From assembly GCF_009674765.1 (NCBI RefSeq), contig NZ_WKKF01000001.1, positions 1,178,001 to 1,242,000 of the forward strand: DNA of 64,000 nucleotides, read 5' to 3'. The notes beneath the pieces are model-generated. The model was not told where the DNA came from. It did no database searches and saw only the letters and a list, made by a program, of their open reading frames with translations. Position numbers and translations under genes: made by a program. Origin of the DNA: Metabacillus idriensis (GTDB lineage Bacteria > Bacillota > Bacilli > Bacillales > Bacillaceae). Shown piece after piece: positions 54,274-62,356 of this stretch (the first letter of the stretch is position 1; every line of letters begins with the position of its first letter).

Positions 54274-54705
54274 ATGCAGAAGGTTCGAGATATTATGTCT
54301 AATGACATACAGGCATGCACGCCGCTTGATAATGTTTACGAAGTAGCGGTCAAAATGAAAGAATGGAACGTGGGATCCATTCCGATTATTGAGAACGATC
54401 AGTTGCTCGGGATGATAACGGATCGTGACTTAGTTGTTAGAGGGATTGCAGAAAAACATCCTGGATCTTATCAAGTGACAAAAGTGATGAGCGATCACTT
54501 GTGCACAATCAGTCCGGATGCATCTGCAGATGAAGCAGCACAGCTCATGGCAGAGCATCAGATCAGAAGGCTTCCTGTTGTAGAAGATGGACATATCGTT
54601 GGAATGGTTTCACTTGGGGATCTGTCCTTGAATCAATTGACAGATCAGCAGGCAGGCTCTGCATTAACGACAATTTCTGAAAAGGATGATCATCAGCTTC
54701 ACTAA
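54274..54705 (+). CDS. ylbB: CBS-domain protein YlbB
   Basis: A 143-residue protein made of two CBS domains (about 1-60 and 70-130), with GSIPIIENDQLLGMITDRDL and RRLPVVEDGHIVGMVSLGDL as their cores. CBS pairs bind adenosine nucleotides and sense energy state. No partner domain is present. AGGAGG precedes the ATG. Confidence 0.93.
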   Translation: MQKVRDIMSNDIQACTPLDNVYEVAVKMKEWNVGSIPIIENDQLLGMITDRDLVVRGIAEKHPGSYQVTKVMSDHLCTISPDASADEAAQLMAEHQIRRLPVVEDGHIVGMVSLGDLSLNQLTDQQAGSALTTISEKDDHQLH

Positions 54706-54713
54706 GCTGTCAA

Positions 54714-54748
54714 AGAGCATGCCATCTATCGGGCATGTTCTTTTTTTT
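54714..54748 (+). terminator. Terminator of ylbB
   Basis: GAGCATGCC (54715-54723) pairs with GGGCATGTTC (54731-54740), followed by eight Ts. Confidence 0.8.
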
Positions 54749-54835
54749 AGGCTCTTTTCGAAAACTTTGTTGTTTTTAGACTAAATGTTAAAAATCTTAA
54801 GTGGAGTGCAGCAAAGGGACTTGACTCCTGCTGGA
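54749..54835 (+). repeat. Family B dispersed repeat, copy 3 (truncated)
   Basis: It starts with GGCTCTTTTCGAAAAC and keeps GACTAAATGTTAAAAATCTT and AAGTGGAGTGCAGCAAAGGG, then GACTCCTGCTGGA. After that the similarity stops, so the right half is missing. The loss lies about 150 bases before ylbC. Confidence 0.65.
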
Positions 54836-54987
54836 AATATTGCTTAATAAAAGTTCAAATTGAACATCTTATTTGAAAAATGCTGCTATTTTTGATTAAA
54901 TGACCTATAAAAGGATATACTATCTGCCAATATTGTGAAATACTGTTTAGTAGTATAATGAATCTAATGGTTCATATAATGGTAGAA

Positions 54988-56049
54988 ATGAGTGACCTGG
55001 AGGGATTTAAGCTGAGCAGTATATTAAAAACCATTTTTTTATTGCTGATTATTTTTATTACTTATATTCTTTTTATTCAATATGGAAATAATGAACCGAT
55101 CAAACAAATAGATGAAAATGAACAAATCGCAAATGAATCAAATGAAGAATTAAATATGCCGGATTCAGGCGTTCTTTCTTTTGTTGGAAAATCTTCGAGT
55201 GAGATCCTTGAAACACTTGGGGAACCTGCAAGGAAAGATCCTTCATCCTATGACTACGAATGGTGGATTTATAACCAGAACGATCAGCAGTACCTTCAGG
55301 TGGGGGTGCTTGATGAGAAGGTCGTCACGGTATATGCCATCGGCCCTGAGGTGAATGTAAAGCCTTATAAACTTGGGCAGCCTGTTGGAGAGGTTTTTAA
55401 GACTAATTCGATTTCTTCAAGTATCTCCATTGATTTTGACGGCAATTCCTATCGATTTGAAATGTCTGAAGAAGATATGAACACAAGGCCGATCGTAAAA
55501 ATGGGCAATGTGTATGTTCAGCTTTATTTAGATAAATTTGATGGCGAGCTTTCAAGCATCAGAGCTGTAGATGAAGAAACGCTAGTAAAGCAGCGTCCTT
55601 ATGAAGTTGTTTACCGCGGAGAACTGATTCAGCCTAAACAGCTTAATGCAGAAGAATGGAAGGCTGTAGAAAAGGGAGCACAAAATCAAATTCTCGATCT
55701 TACAAATATTATTCGCAGGCGGCACGATGTTCCTCCAGTAGAGTGGGATCAGTTAACCTCAGAGGTTGCCTTTTCGCACAGCAATGATATGCTTTCCAAT
55801 AACTATTTTTCACATGAATCGCCAACCGCAGGGTCGCTTGCAGACCGTTTAAAAGAAGGGGATGTAGCTTATCAGATGGCTGGCGAAAACATTGCAGCCC
55901 AATATATCGATGGAATAGCGGCTGTTGAAGGCTGGCTGAACAGCAAAGGCCACCGTGATACGCTTTTAAATCCAGATTTTACAAGGCTCGGTGTTGGTGT
56001 AAATGAGCTCTACTATACACAAAATTTTATCAGGCCGCTTAATGAATGA
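54988..56049 (+). CDS. ylbC: CAP (SCP-like) domain protein YlbC
   Basis: A protein of about 345-353 residues with an N-terminal membrane anchor (TIFLLLIIFITYILFI), a YlbC-type central region and a C-terminal CAP domain. The CAP motifs are HSNDMLSNNYFSHESP, GENIAAQYIDG and NSKGHRDTLLNPDFTRLGVG, with conserved His and Glu. The start is uncertain: the ATG at 54988 is a cautious choice. GGAGGG at 54999-55004 lies seven bases before an in-frame CTG at 55012, which would give MSSILKTIF and a normal anchor. Role unknown; probably cell-surface. Confidence 0.88.
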   Translation: MSDLEGFKLSSILKTIFLLLIIFITYILFIQYGNNEPIKQIDENEQIANESNEELNMPDSGVLSFVGKSSSEILETLGEPARKDPSSYDYEWWIYNQNDQQYLQVGVLDEKVVTVYAIGPEVNVKPYKLGQPVGEVFKTNSISSSISIDFDGNSYRFEMSEEDMNTRPIVKMGNVYVQLYLDKFDGELSSIRAVDEETLVKQRPYEVVYRGELIQPKQLNAEEWKAVEKGAQNQILDLTNIIRRRHDVPPVEWDQLTSEVAFSHSNDMLSNNYFSHESPTAGSLADRLKEGDVAYQMAGENIAAQYIDGIAAVEGWLNSKGHRDTLLNPDFTRLGVGVNELYYTQNFIRPLNE

Positions 56050-56059
56050 TAATCAGAAC

Positions 56060-56088
56060 AAAAAGACATCCAAGCGGGTGTCTTTTTG
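56060..56088 (+). terminator. Terminator of ylbC
   Basis: AAAAAGACATCC (56060-56071) with GGGTGTCTTTTT (56076-56087), one G-U pair, loop AAGC. Confidence 0.85.
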
Positions 56089-56177
56089 TCGGTTGACATT
56101 TACTTTTGTTGTTAATGAATGCACGCTGCTATGCTTTTTATCAGGCGTTTTTATTAGAGAAGAAAGTTTGCGATTAG

Positions 56178-56300
56178 ATGTCTAGCTCCAGCGCCCAACT
56201 CCTCGGCCAGAACGGATACGCCAGTAAAGGCAAAAAGCGCCTTTACTGGCGTATCCTTATCTGTCTGTCGGAGCTAAACGGGCGCTTGCGCTTTTCTTGT
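56178..56300 (+). repeat. Family A dispersed repeat, copy 2
   Basis: It starts GTCTAGCTCCAGCGCC and CTCCTCGGCCAGAACG and ends CGGAGCTAAACGGGCGCTTG plus CGCTTTTCTTGT. Inside, GGATACGCCAGTAAAGGC and GCCTTTACTGGCGTATCC pair perfectly over 18 bp around AAAAAGC. The right third overlaps the end of the small zinc-ribbon gene at 56257-56433. Confidence 0.75.
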
Positions 56301-56433
56301 ACGCACGTCTCTCAGCATAGCCTTTACAGAGATGACAAACTTGAATTTTAGTCTGTTTATCACCAATATAAGTTTCTGTGTTTTTGGATTTTTTCTTGCA
56401 GAAATAACACGTCTTTTTAAAAAAAGGGAACAT
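56257..56433 (-). CDS. Small zinc-ribbon protein with repeat-derived tail
   Basis: A 58-residue basic protein starting MFPFFKKTCYFCKKKS, with CYFC and CHLC pairs that should bind zinc, then KGYAERRAYKK. Small Bacillus proteins of this type, as I recall, end soon after AERRAYRK. AAGGAGAAAGA on the minus strand is a strong ribosome site before the ATG at 56433. The last dozen residues (KSASARLAPTDR) and the stop codon come from the family A repeat, so the tail was probably gained when the repeat arrived. Function unknown. Confidence 0.7.
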   Translation of the reverse strand: MFPFFKKTCYFCKKKSKNTETYIGDKQTKIQVCHLCKGYAERRAYKKSASARLAPTDR

Positions 56434-56447
56434 TTCTTTCTCCTTAC

Positions 56448-56930
56448 TTATCGTTTAGGACGATCGATAATAAAAAAGCTTGCTGTACAATGTGCCATTA
56501 ATTTGCCGTCATCACGGAAGACTTTTCCCTCAGTCACGACCGTTTTGCTGCCTTTATGGATTAGAGTGGCTACACATTTCAGTTCCGTGCCAATTCCGGG
56601 AGCAACATAATTTATTTTCATTTCAGAAGTAACGGCAGCCAGGTGCTCAGGCAAAACGTGATGTACAAGCGATCCCATTGCAGAATCAAGCAGTGTAGCG
56701 GTAATTCCTCCATGTACGATATTCAGGGAGTTTTGAATAATTGCCGTGTTGGGGATGGTTAATATAAATTGATTTTCGGAATATTCACCTTGTGCATGCA
56801 GCAATGCACCTATGTATGATCCATTTTCTTTACTTGCTTTCTTTTTTAGGCCTTCAAGAAACAGCTTTAAAACGGGAGCATCTTCTTCATTTAATTCCGC
56901 CAATAAGCGCATTAGTTCTTCCTGTTCCAT
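56448..56930 (-). CDS. PaaI-type hotdog thioesterase
   Basis: A 160-residue hotdog-fold protein with the motif NIVHGGITATLLDSAMG, typical of the PaaI acyl-CoA thioesterase group, and NYVAPGIGTELKC. It should hydrolyse an acyl- or aryl-CoA. It is located among ylb genes and may be unconnected to the acyl-CoA cluster. GGGTGAGAG leads to the ATG. The zinc-ribbon gene starts 15 bases after its end. Confidence 0.85.
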   Translation of the reverse strand: MEQEELMRLLAELNEEDAPVLKLFLEGLKKKASKENGSYIGALLHAQGEYSENQFILTIPNTAIIQNSLNIVHGGITATLLDSAMGSLVHHVLPEHLAAVTSEMKINYVAPGIGTELKCVATLIHKGSKTVVTEGKVFRDDGKLMAHCTASFFIIDRPKR

Positions 56931-57104
56931 CTCTCACCCAATCCTTTCTATTCTCCACTTCATCTTATCAGTCCTCCCAAATATTGTGCAATCAGGATTT
57001 TATTAAAAACCTGTGCAGTATGGTAAAAGGGAAAAAATGGGCGAACCGTTTTTAGACGATCCAATAAAATATAGTAGGCGAAGGTAAGCAGAGGTGATCA
57101 GCTA

Positions 57105-57500
57105 ATGACAGAAAAAAAAGAACATCCTTCAATTGGACAATTTAAAGAATTTGTTAAAAAACACCCTAAATTGATTACTGAAGTCAGAAAAGGCGAGAAA
57201 AAATGGCAGGAATTATTTGAAGACTGGTATTTGCTTGGAGAAAATGATGTTTCATGGAAAAAGTACAGAGATGATGCAGATGAGGCGGAAACTGCAGCAG
57301 AAAAGAAGTCTGATTTTATGTCCAGGATGATGACGGCTGTAAAAAGCATGGATGCCAATCAAATGAATCAGCATTTGTACAACATGAACAACACCATTTC
57401 ATCCATACAAAACCTATTTTCAACCTTTGGGCTTACAAAAGGCTCATCATCTAATCAGTCGAAAACACCAAGTAATCCCTTTTCCTTCAGGAAAGATTGA
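57105..57500 (+). CDS. ylbD: Putative spore coat protein YlbD
   Basis: A 131-residue hydrophilic protein matching YlbD, with HPSIGQFKEFVKKHPKLI near the start and a Ser/Asn-rich tail. In B. subtilis YlbD is a spore coat protein. GCAGAGGTGAT precedes the ATG. ylbE follows with its start 15 bases downstream. Confidence 0.9.
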   Translation: MTEKKEHPSIGQFKEFVKKHPKLITEVRKGEKKWQELFEDWYLLGENDVSWKKYRDDADEAETAAEKKSDFMSRMMTAVKSMDANQMNQHLYNMNNTISSIQNLFSTFGLTKGSSSNQSKTPSNPFSFRKD

Positions 57501-57514
57501 GCAGGAGCGACAGC

Positions 57515-57754
57515 ATGAGAAAAGAAATTCAGGAAATGATTGCAGCAGACAATGAATTAAAAAAATTTTTGCGTGAACAGCCCCATTGGTACAGAAAGCT
57601 CGCCAGAAATCCTCAAGATACAGAATCCATGAAGCTTGCGATGATGAATTATTATCAAAAAACCATTCCGCATAAAGTAGCCCAATTTTCAAACTCCGTG
57701 CAGATGGCATCCATGATGCTTGGAATGTTTCAGTCGATGAGACAGCAGGACTGA
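57515..57754 (+). CDS. ylbE: YlbE-like protein
   Basis: A 79-residue soluble protein matching YlbE, with LREQPHWYRKLARNP and a Met-rich C-terminus. AGGAG lies seven bases before the ATG at 57515; the TTG at 57497 overlaps the ylbD stop and is less likely. Function unknown. Co-transcribed with ylbD. Confidence 0.9.
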   Translation: MRKEIQEMIAADNELKKFLREQPHWYRKLARNPQDTESMKLAMMNYYQKTIPHKVAQFSNSVQMASMMLGMFQSMRQQD

Positions 57755-57759
57755 CAAGG

Positions 57760-57790
57760 AAGAAAGTCGCCGCCATGACTTTCTTTTTTT
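57760..57790 (+). terminator. Terminator of ylbDE
   Basis: AAGAAAGTC (57760-57768) with GACTTTCTT (57777-57785), then Ts. Confidence 0.8.
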
Positions 57791-57856
57791 ATTTGGCTGA
57801 AAACATATTTGATATAAAACTGGTGAAACTACCTCCATAAGGAGGCGTTGTCATTG

Positions 57857-58276
57857 ATGAAACACTTTATGGTGCTGATTTTATTTCTCATATCTTTAAC
57901 AGCCTGCACAAATGAAAAACCCCGTCCAGAGGGAGATGCCGTTCCGATGGAAATCAGCATTGCAAAAGAGGATGCAATCGAAGCGGGTGCTCAGACAGGA
58001 AGACAGCTTTATGTCAATCATCATATAAAAGGGCAAAATGTCTACATCGAGTGCTTTGTCCCAAATTTTACTTTTTCAGATGCACGCGGGAAAAAAATAA
58101 ATGGTGAAGGATACATGAATCTGTATGTTGACGGAAAAAAAACAGATGAAATACATACAGCAGCATTTATCATTAAAGGTTTAAAAACAGGAACACACAC
58201 GATTTCCCTTGAACTATTGCACAATGATTCTTCGAAATATCATTTGAAAAAAACGTGGAATGTTACGGTCCAGTGA
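57857..58276 (+). CDS. Small lipoprotein of unknown function
   Basis: A protein of about 139 residues with a signal peptide and lipobox LISLTAC (Cys17), then one compact beta-rich domain. The domain contains YVNHHIKGQNVYIECF and GTHTISLELLHND, which looks immunoglobulin-like in pattern, but I do not recognise a family. GGAGG is before three possible starts; the ATG at 57857 gives the best signal peptide. It is located between ylbE and ylbF. Confidence 0.72.
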   Translation: MKHFMVLILFLISLTACTNEKPRPEGDAVPMEISIAKEDAIEAGAQTGRQLYVNHHIKGQNVYIECFVPNFTFSDARGKKINGEGYMNLYVDGKKTDEIHTAAFIIKGLKTGTHTISLELLHNDSSKYHLKKTWNVTVQ

Positions 58277-58338
58277 GACGCTTGCATTTACCATTCCGGC
58301 AGAAACATGTTAAAATATAGCTGGAGGTGATGCCGTCT

Positions 58339-58788
58339 ATGTTTGCTACTATAGAAAGCGTCAATTTAATCGAGGAAGCTGAGCTTCTTGGATCGTTAGT
58401 TGTTGAGTCAGAAATTGCGGAAGACTATCGCCGCACTTTAAATACATTAAATAAAGATAAATCTGCACAAAAGGTGATCGCCAAATTTGTAGAAATTAAG
58501 GACTTATACGAAGATGTCCAGCGTTTCGGCAAATATCATCCTGATTATAAGGAAATCACCAAGGCCATGAGGGAAGCAAAGCGGGAGCTTGACCTTCATG
58601 TCGCAGTAATCGCTTTTAAAAAGGCTGAGAAAGAGCTTCAATCGCTGCTGGATGAAATAAGCGCCATGCTTGGCAGAGCCGTTTCACAGAATATCAAAGT
58701 GCCCACAGGCAATCCGTTTTTCGATACCGGATCAAGCTGTGGGGGAGGATGCGGCTCAGGCGGGGGATGCGGCTGTAAAGTATCTTAA
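58339..58788 (+). CDS. ylbF: RicF (YlbF), Y-complex subunit
   Basis: A 149-residue helical protein closely matching YlbF/RicF, which joins YmcA and YaaT to steer RNase Y processing and to affect competence, biofilm and sporulation. The last residues contain a Cys/Gly cluster (SSCGGGCGSGGGCGCKVS) that helps hold an iron-sulfur cluster in the complex. GGAGGTGAT selects the ATG at 58339. Confidence 0.93.
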   Translation: MFATIESVNLIEEAELLGSLVVESEIAEDYRRTLNTLNKDKSAQKVIAKFVEIKDLYEDVQRFGKYHPDYKEITKAMREAKRELDLHVAVIAFKKAEKELQSLLDEISAMLGRAVSQNIKVPTGNPFFDTGSSCGGGCGSGGGCGCKVS

Positions 58789-58812
58789 AAACGAGGCCAG
58801 TCCTCGTTTTTT
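58787..58812. terminator. Bidirectional terminator between ylbF and the convergent gene
   Basis: AAAAACGAGG (58787-58796) with CCTCGTTTTT (58802-58811); each end lies on a stop codon. Confidence 0.8.
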
Positions 58813-59140
58813 AAGTTCCTTTTTTAAGACGGATACAGTCCTCGCACAAATTACCGCAGCAGAACATTTTTTCCTGAGGCACATAAAACCGGTGCCTAAA
58901 TACATATAATTTCGTGTCTTCTCTGACAAAGATGCATTCAAACGTAAGCCGTTTCCCCTTCATTGCATAACGGGACTCTTTCTCAATCTTGAGCTCAATG
59001 TAGGCAAGTGATCCTGCGGATTTTGCCATTGCCTGAACATAGAGAAACGGAATGCCGGCAGATTTTTTTATCCAGCATGAAAGTGTTTCATCTGCATTCA
59101 TTCTATCTAAAAATAATTCGACAGTCTGGCTCAGGTTCAA
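58811..59140 (-). CDS. Small protein with a Cys-rich tail, unknown function
   Basis: A 109-residue protein whose C-terminus holds CCGNLCEDC, a likely metal or redox centre. The rest is beta-rich with the segment RLTFECIFVREDTKLYVFRH. AAGGAG on the minus strand is nine bases before an in-frame TTG at 59140; upstream candidates lack a ribosome site. It faces ylbF, whose product also has a Cys-rich tail. Family not recognised. Confidence 0.65.
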   Translation of the reverse strand: MNLSQTVELFLDRMNADETLSCWIKKSAGIPFLYVQAMAKSAGSLAYIELKIEKESRYAMKGKRLTFECIFVREDTKLYVFRHRFYVPQEKMFCCGNLCEDCIRLKKGT

Positions 59141-59242
59141 AGCATTCAGCTCCTTTTGCAGAAAGGTTTTCAGGGTGCGTATTGTAAAAAAATTAGAAAA
59201 TTGGTACACTTCAAGTGGAGAATATAAAAAGGGAGATTATTT

Positions 59243-59518
59243 ATGATGTTTGATAAGCGTCAAGGCATTATCATCTGGATGCATTCCTTAAAGCAAATTA
59301 AAATGCTCCGTAAATTCGGGAACATCCATTACGTATCCAAAAAATTAAAGTATGTTGTCTTATATTGTGACATGGAACATGTTGAACATACAATAGAGAA
59401 GGTGTCATCCTTTTCATTTGTAAAGCACGCTGAACCGTCATATAAGCCCTTTCTTAAATTGGAATTCGAATCGAAAATCGATAAAGCAAAAGAATATGAC
59501 TATAAACTTGGTCTTTAG
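59243..59518 (+). CDS. ylbG: UPF0298 protein YlbG
   Basis: A 91-residue soluble protein matching YlbG, with [20 protein letters not shown] and a [13 protein letters not shown] strand-helix. AAGGGAGAT precedes the ATG pair at 59243/59246. Function unknown; a terminator follows. Confidence 0.92.
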   Translation: MMFDKRQGIIIWMHSLKQIKMLRKFGNIHYVSKKLKYVVLYCDMEHVEHTIEKVSSFSFVKHAEPSYKPFLKLEFESKIDKAKEYDYKLGL

Positions 59519-59522
59519 AAGT

Positions 59523-59556
59523 AAAGCGCAATCCTGTTTGGGGCTGCGCTTTTTCT
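59523..59556 (+). terminator. Terminator of ylbG
   Basis: AAAGCGCA (59523-59530) with TGCGCTTT (59545-59552), then TTTCTT. Confidence 0.7.
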
Positions 59557-59830
59557 TATATTCAGATGGAGGAATTTTGGCTGGCAGCTTTTATAGTTTG
59601 ACTGCAGGAGTAAAATGTTTTTATGCATGAGAAATGGATTGAAGTTTGAGCAGCAGATTGTCTGAAAAGGGAGATGTATAGGCTATAAAACAGAAGATAA
59701 TTCTAGATACAAAGAAAAGCAGCTGAATCTTTAAATGTTAGGCTAATGAAAAAATCATTCTGCTAATTAATATAAATTAGCTAAAAAAATTGAAAATCAG
59801 TGCTAACCGGGCGATTCCGGTTTTCTTATT
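59557..59830. other. AT-rich gap without a recognised gene
   Basis: About 270 bases between the ylbG terminator and the family A copies. I find no ribosome site with a start, no hairpin and no clear promoter here. Confidence 0.6.
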
Positions 59831-59950
59831 TTCCAGATCCACCTCCTAACCCCTCGGCCAGAACAAATCCGTCAGCAAAGGCAAAAAGCGCCTTCACTGC
59901 CGGATTCTTATCTGTCATGCCTGGGCTAAACAGTCGGCTCCGCTTTTCGT
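59831..59950 (+). repeat. Family A dispersed repeat, copy 3 (degraded)
   Basis: It has CCTCGGCCAGAACAAATCCG, an inner AAAGGCAAAAAGCGCCTT and the TTATCTGTC block, but the hairpin arms carry several mismatches, as if it is no longer under selection. It lies head to tail with copy 4. Confidence 0.65.
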
Positions 59951-59953
59951 TAT

Positions 59954-60071
59954 TGTCCAGCTCCATCACCCAACTCCTCGGCCAGAACGGATCCGGCAGT
60001 AAAGGCAAAAAGCGCCTTTACTGCCGGATCCTTTTCTGTCTGTCGGAGCTAAACGGGTGATTCCGCATTTC
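59954..60071 (+). repeat. Family A dispersed repeat, copy 4
   Basis: It runs from TTGTCCAGCTCCATCACC to CGGAGCTAAACGGGTGATTC. GGATCCGGCAGTAAAGGC and GCCTTTACTGCCGGATCC pair perfectly over 18 bp around AAAAAGC. Compared with copy 2, changed bases in one arm are matched in the other. The right end touches the DUF7147 stop. Confidence 0.75.
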
Positions 60072-60452
60072 TTATTGCCAAGGCGGTAAATACCGGTTCA
60101 TTCTCAGAATCCCTGTAAGGTATTGAAAATACAATTCTTTTTCGGCAAATTGAGCAGAAGATTTGACTTCAAGCTCTATAATCGATTTCTCAAGTTTTTT
60201 TGCAAGATCTTCATATAATTCACGGCGTTTGCTTTCTCCTGCCGGAATGCCTTCAAGGCACAGGTAGATCGCTTGGAATTGACCAGGGTCAGTCGGGTTC
60301 ATCGTGACTGCAAAAGATGACATTTCTCTTTCATTAATCGTTGTATTAAGAATTAAAAATCTTGAAACACGATGAGCATTCGCCTGTGTGGTTTCGATTA
60401 ATTCATACAGATCCGAATAGCCGGCTCCAAGCTCGATAAAGCGCTGTATCAA
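60072..60452 (-). CDS. DUF7147-type protein of unknown function
   Basis: A 126-residue soluble protein starting MIQRFIELGAGYSDLYEL. AGGAGG lies eight bases before a TTG start at 60452 on the minus strand; the longer frame to 60485 lacks this. Proteins of this type have at times been labelled methylthioribose kinase, which the length does not support. The family name is from memory. Function unknown. Confidence 0.75.
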   Translation of the reverse strand: MIQRFIELGAGYSDLYELIETTQANAHRVSRFLILNTTINEREMSSFAVTMNPTDPGQFQAIYLCLEGIPAGESKRRELYEDLAKKLEKSIIELEVKSSAQFAEKELYFQYLTGILRMNRYLPPWQ

Positions 60453-60555
60453 ACTGAATTCCTCCTGTTCTTTCTTTCTCATCATAATGTAACATGTTTA
60501 AATTCAGTTAGATAGATGATGTCTTATTTTTATCAAGAAAAAAGTTTATAGAAAT

Positions 60556-60585
60556 GTATAGTGTGAACTCTATTGGTGGATAATG
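60556..60585 (+). promoter_or_regulatory. Possible SigF/SigG promoter of the csfG-like RNA
   Basis: GTATA (60556-60560) and GGATAATG (60578-60585) resemble forespore sigma factor boxes, though the -10 box is not a perfect match. The RNA would start near 60592. Confidence 0.4.
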
Positions 60586-60591
60586 TATAGT

Positions 60592-60715
60592 AACAACATC
60601 GAATCGAAGATGTTGTTGCCAACCGCGGAGAAGACTTACGTTTCCCCATAAGTTCTTCCTCCGGTTTCTCCTCTCCCTTTGCCTTCTGCCCAAAAAAAGT
60701 CAGCTTTTTTTGGAT
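60592..60715 (+). ncRNA. csfG: CsfG-like sporulation small RNA
   Basis: Three hairpins in a row: AACAACATC with GATGTTGTT (60592-60617), a longer imperfect stem from AACCG at 60621 to CGGTT near 60666, and a terminator CCAAAAAAAG with CTTTTTTTGG (60690-60713). A CU-rich unpaired stretch, CTCCTCTCCCTTTGCC, lies between the last two. In B. subtilis the forespore-specific RNA csfG lies in the same ylbG-ylbH gap. Identity is from structure and place; targets are unknown. Confidence 0.6.
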
Positions 60716-60722
60716 TAGAAGG

Positions 60723-60751
60723 ACCCTGCAGGTTTCCTGCGGGGTTTTTTT
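60723..60751 (+). terminator. Second terminator after the csfG-like RNA
   Basis: ACCCTGCAGG (60723-60732) with CCTGCGGGGT (60736-60745), one G-U pair, loop TTT, then seven Ts. It lies ten bases after the RNA's own terminator, so it may be a backup. Confidence 0.8.
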
Positions 60752-60881
60752 AGTTGGCGGACTTTAACTCTTAAGTATGTGTCAGTTCCGCTTTTGAAGG
60801 AATAAATAGACAACTAAAAAAGACCATTTTCCGGTTTGAAATGTGTATTGGTTCAATCTTATATTCAGATGATCGTAAAAG

Positions 60882-61000
60882 AATTTTTTTGCGGATAGTT
60901 AGATCATCTTTCCGAATGGTTAAACTTGATTCCCAGAGAGTTAGATGCTCGCTGCGGGTCGTGCAGTACTGTTTGCGGAGAGTAAAACTTGGAACAGATG
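60882..61000 (+). repeat. Degenerate tandem tract of about 21-bp units
   Basis: Units such as GCGGATAGTTAGATCATC, CCGAATGGTTAAACTTGAT, CCAGAGAGTTAGATGCTC and GCGGAGAGTAAAACTTG follow each other with a period near 20-22 bp. No open frame with a ribosome site crosses the tract. The rest of the 60752-61205 gap shows nothing I recognise. Confidence 0.5.
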
Positions 61001-61205
61001 GTTTCAGCCCTTAAGTATTTGTTTTGAGGAACACCTTATGAAAAAATGTCCGCAGAATAGCAGCTGCTCCATGCAAGCGAAATCCTGATTCCAGACGATG
61101 GAGAGAGTAAGGGTCCCTTTTCAATATTGTCTCTGTCCACGCTCTATGATACGATAAAACAGGCTAATTTCTAGCAGCAAAGACAAAATAACAGTGGTGA
61201 GAAAG

Positions 61206-62259
<1,054 letters not shown>

Positions 62260-62261
62260 AA

Positions 62262-62308
62262 AAGAGTGACCTCCTGGACGTGAATGCGTTCTATGGGTCA
62301 CTTTTTTA
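62262..62308 (+). terminator. Probable terminator of rsmD-coaD
   Basis: GTGACC (62266-62271) pairs with GGTCAC (62296-62301), with A- and T-rich flanks and a 24-base loop that folds a little itself. Confidence 0.6.
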
Positions 62309-62356
62309 TTTGGCGGTAAAAATTAAAAACTGGGTAATTTGCTCAGCATGCTTTAT

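Noticed and set aside
26711-60071. CRISPR array among the repeats
   Set aside because: Repeats are dispersed or in pairs of about 120 bp without regular spacers, and no cas gene is present.
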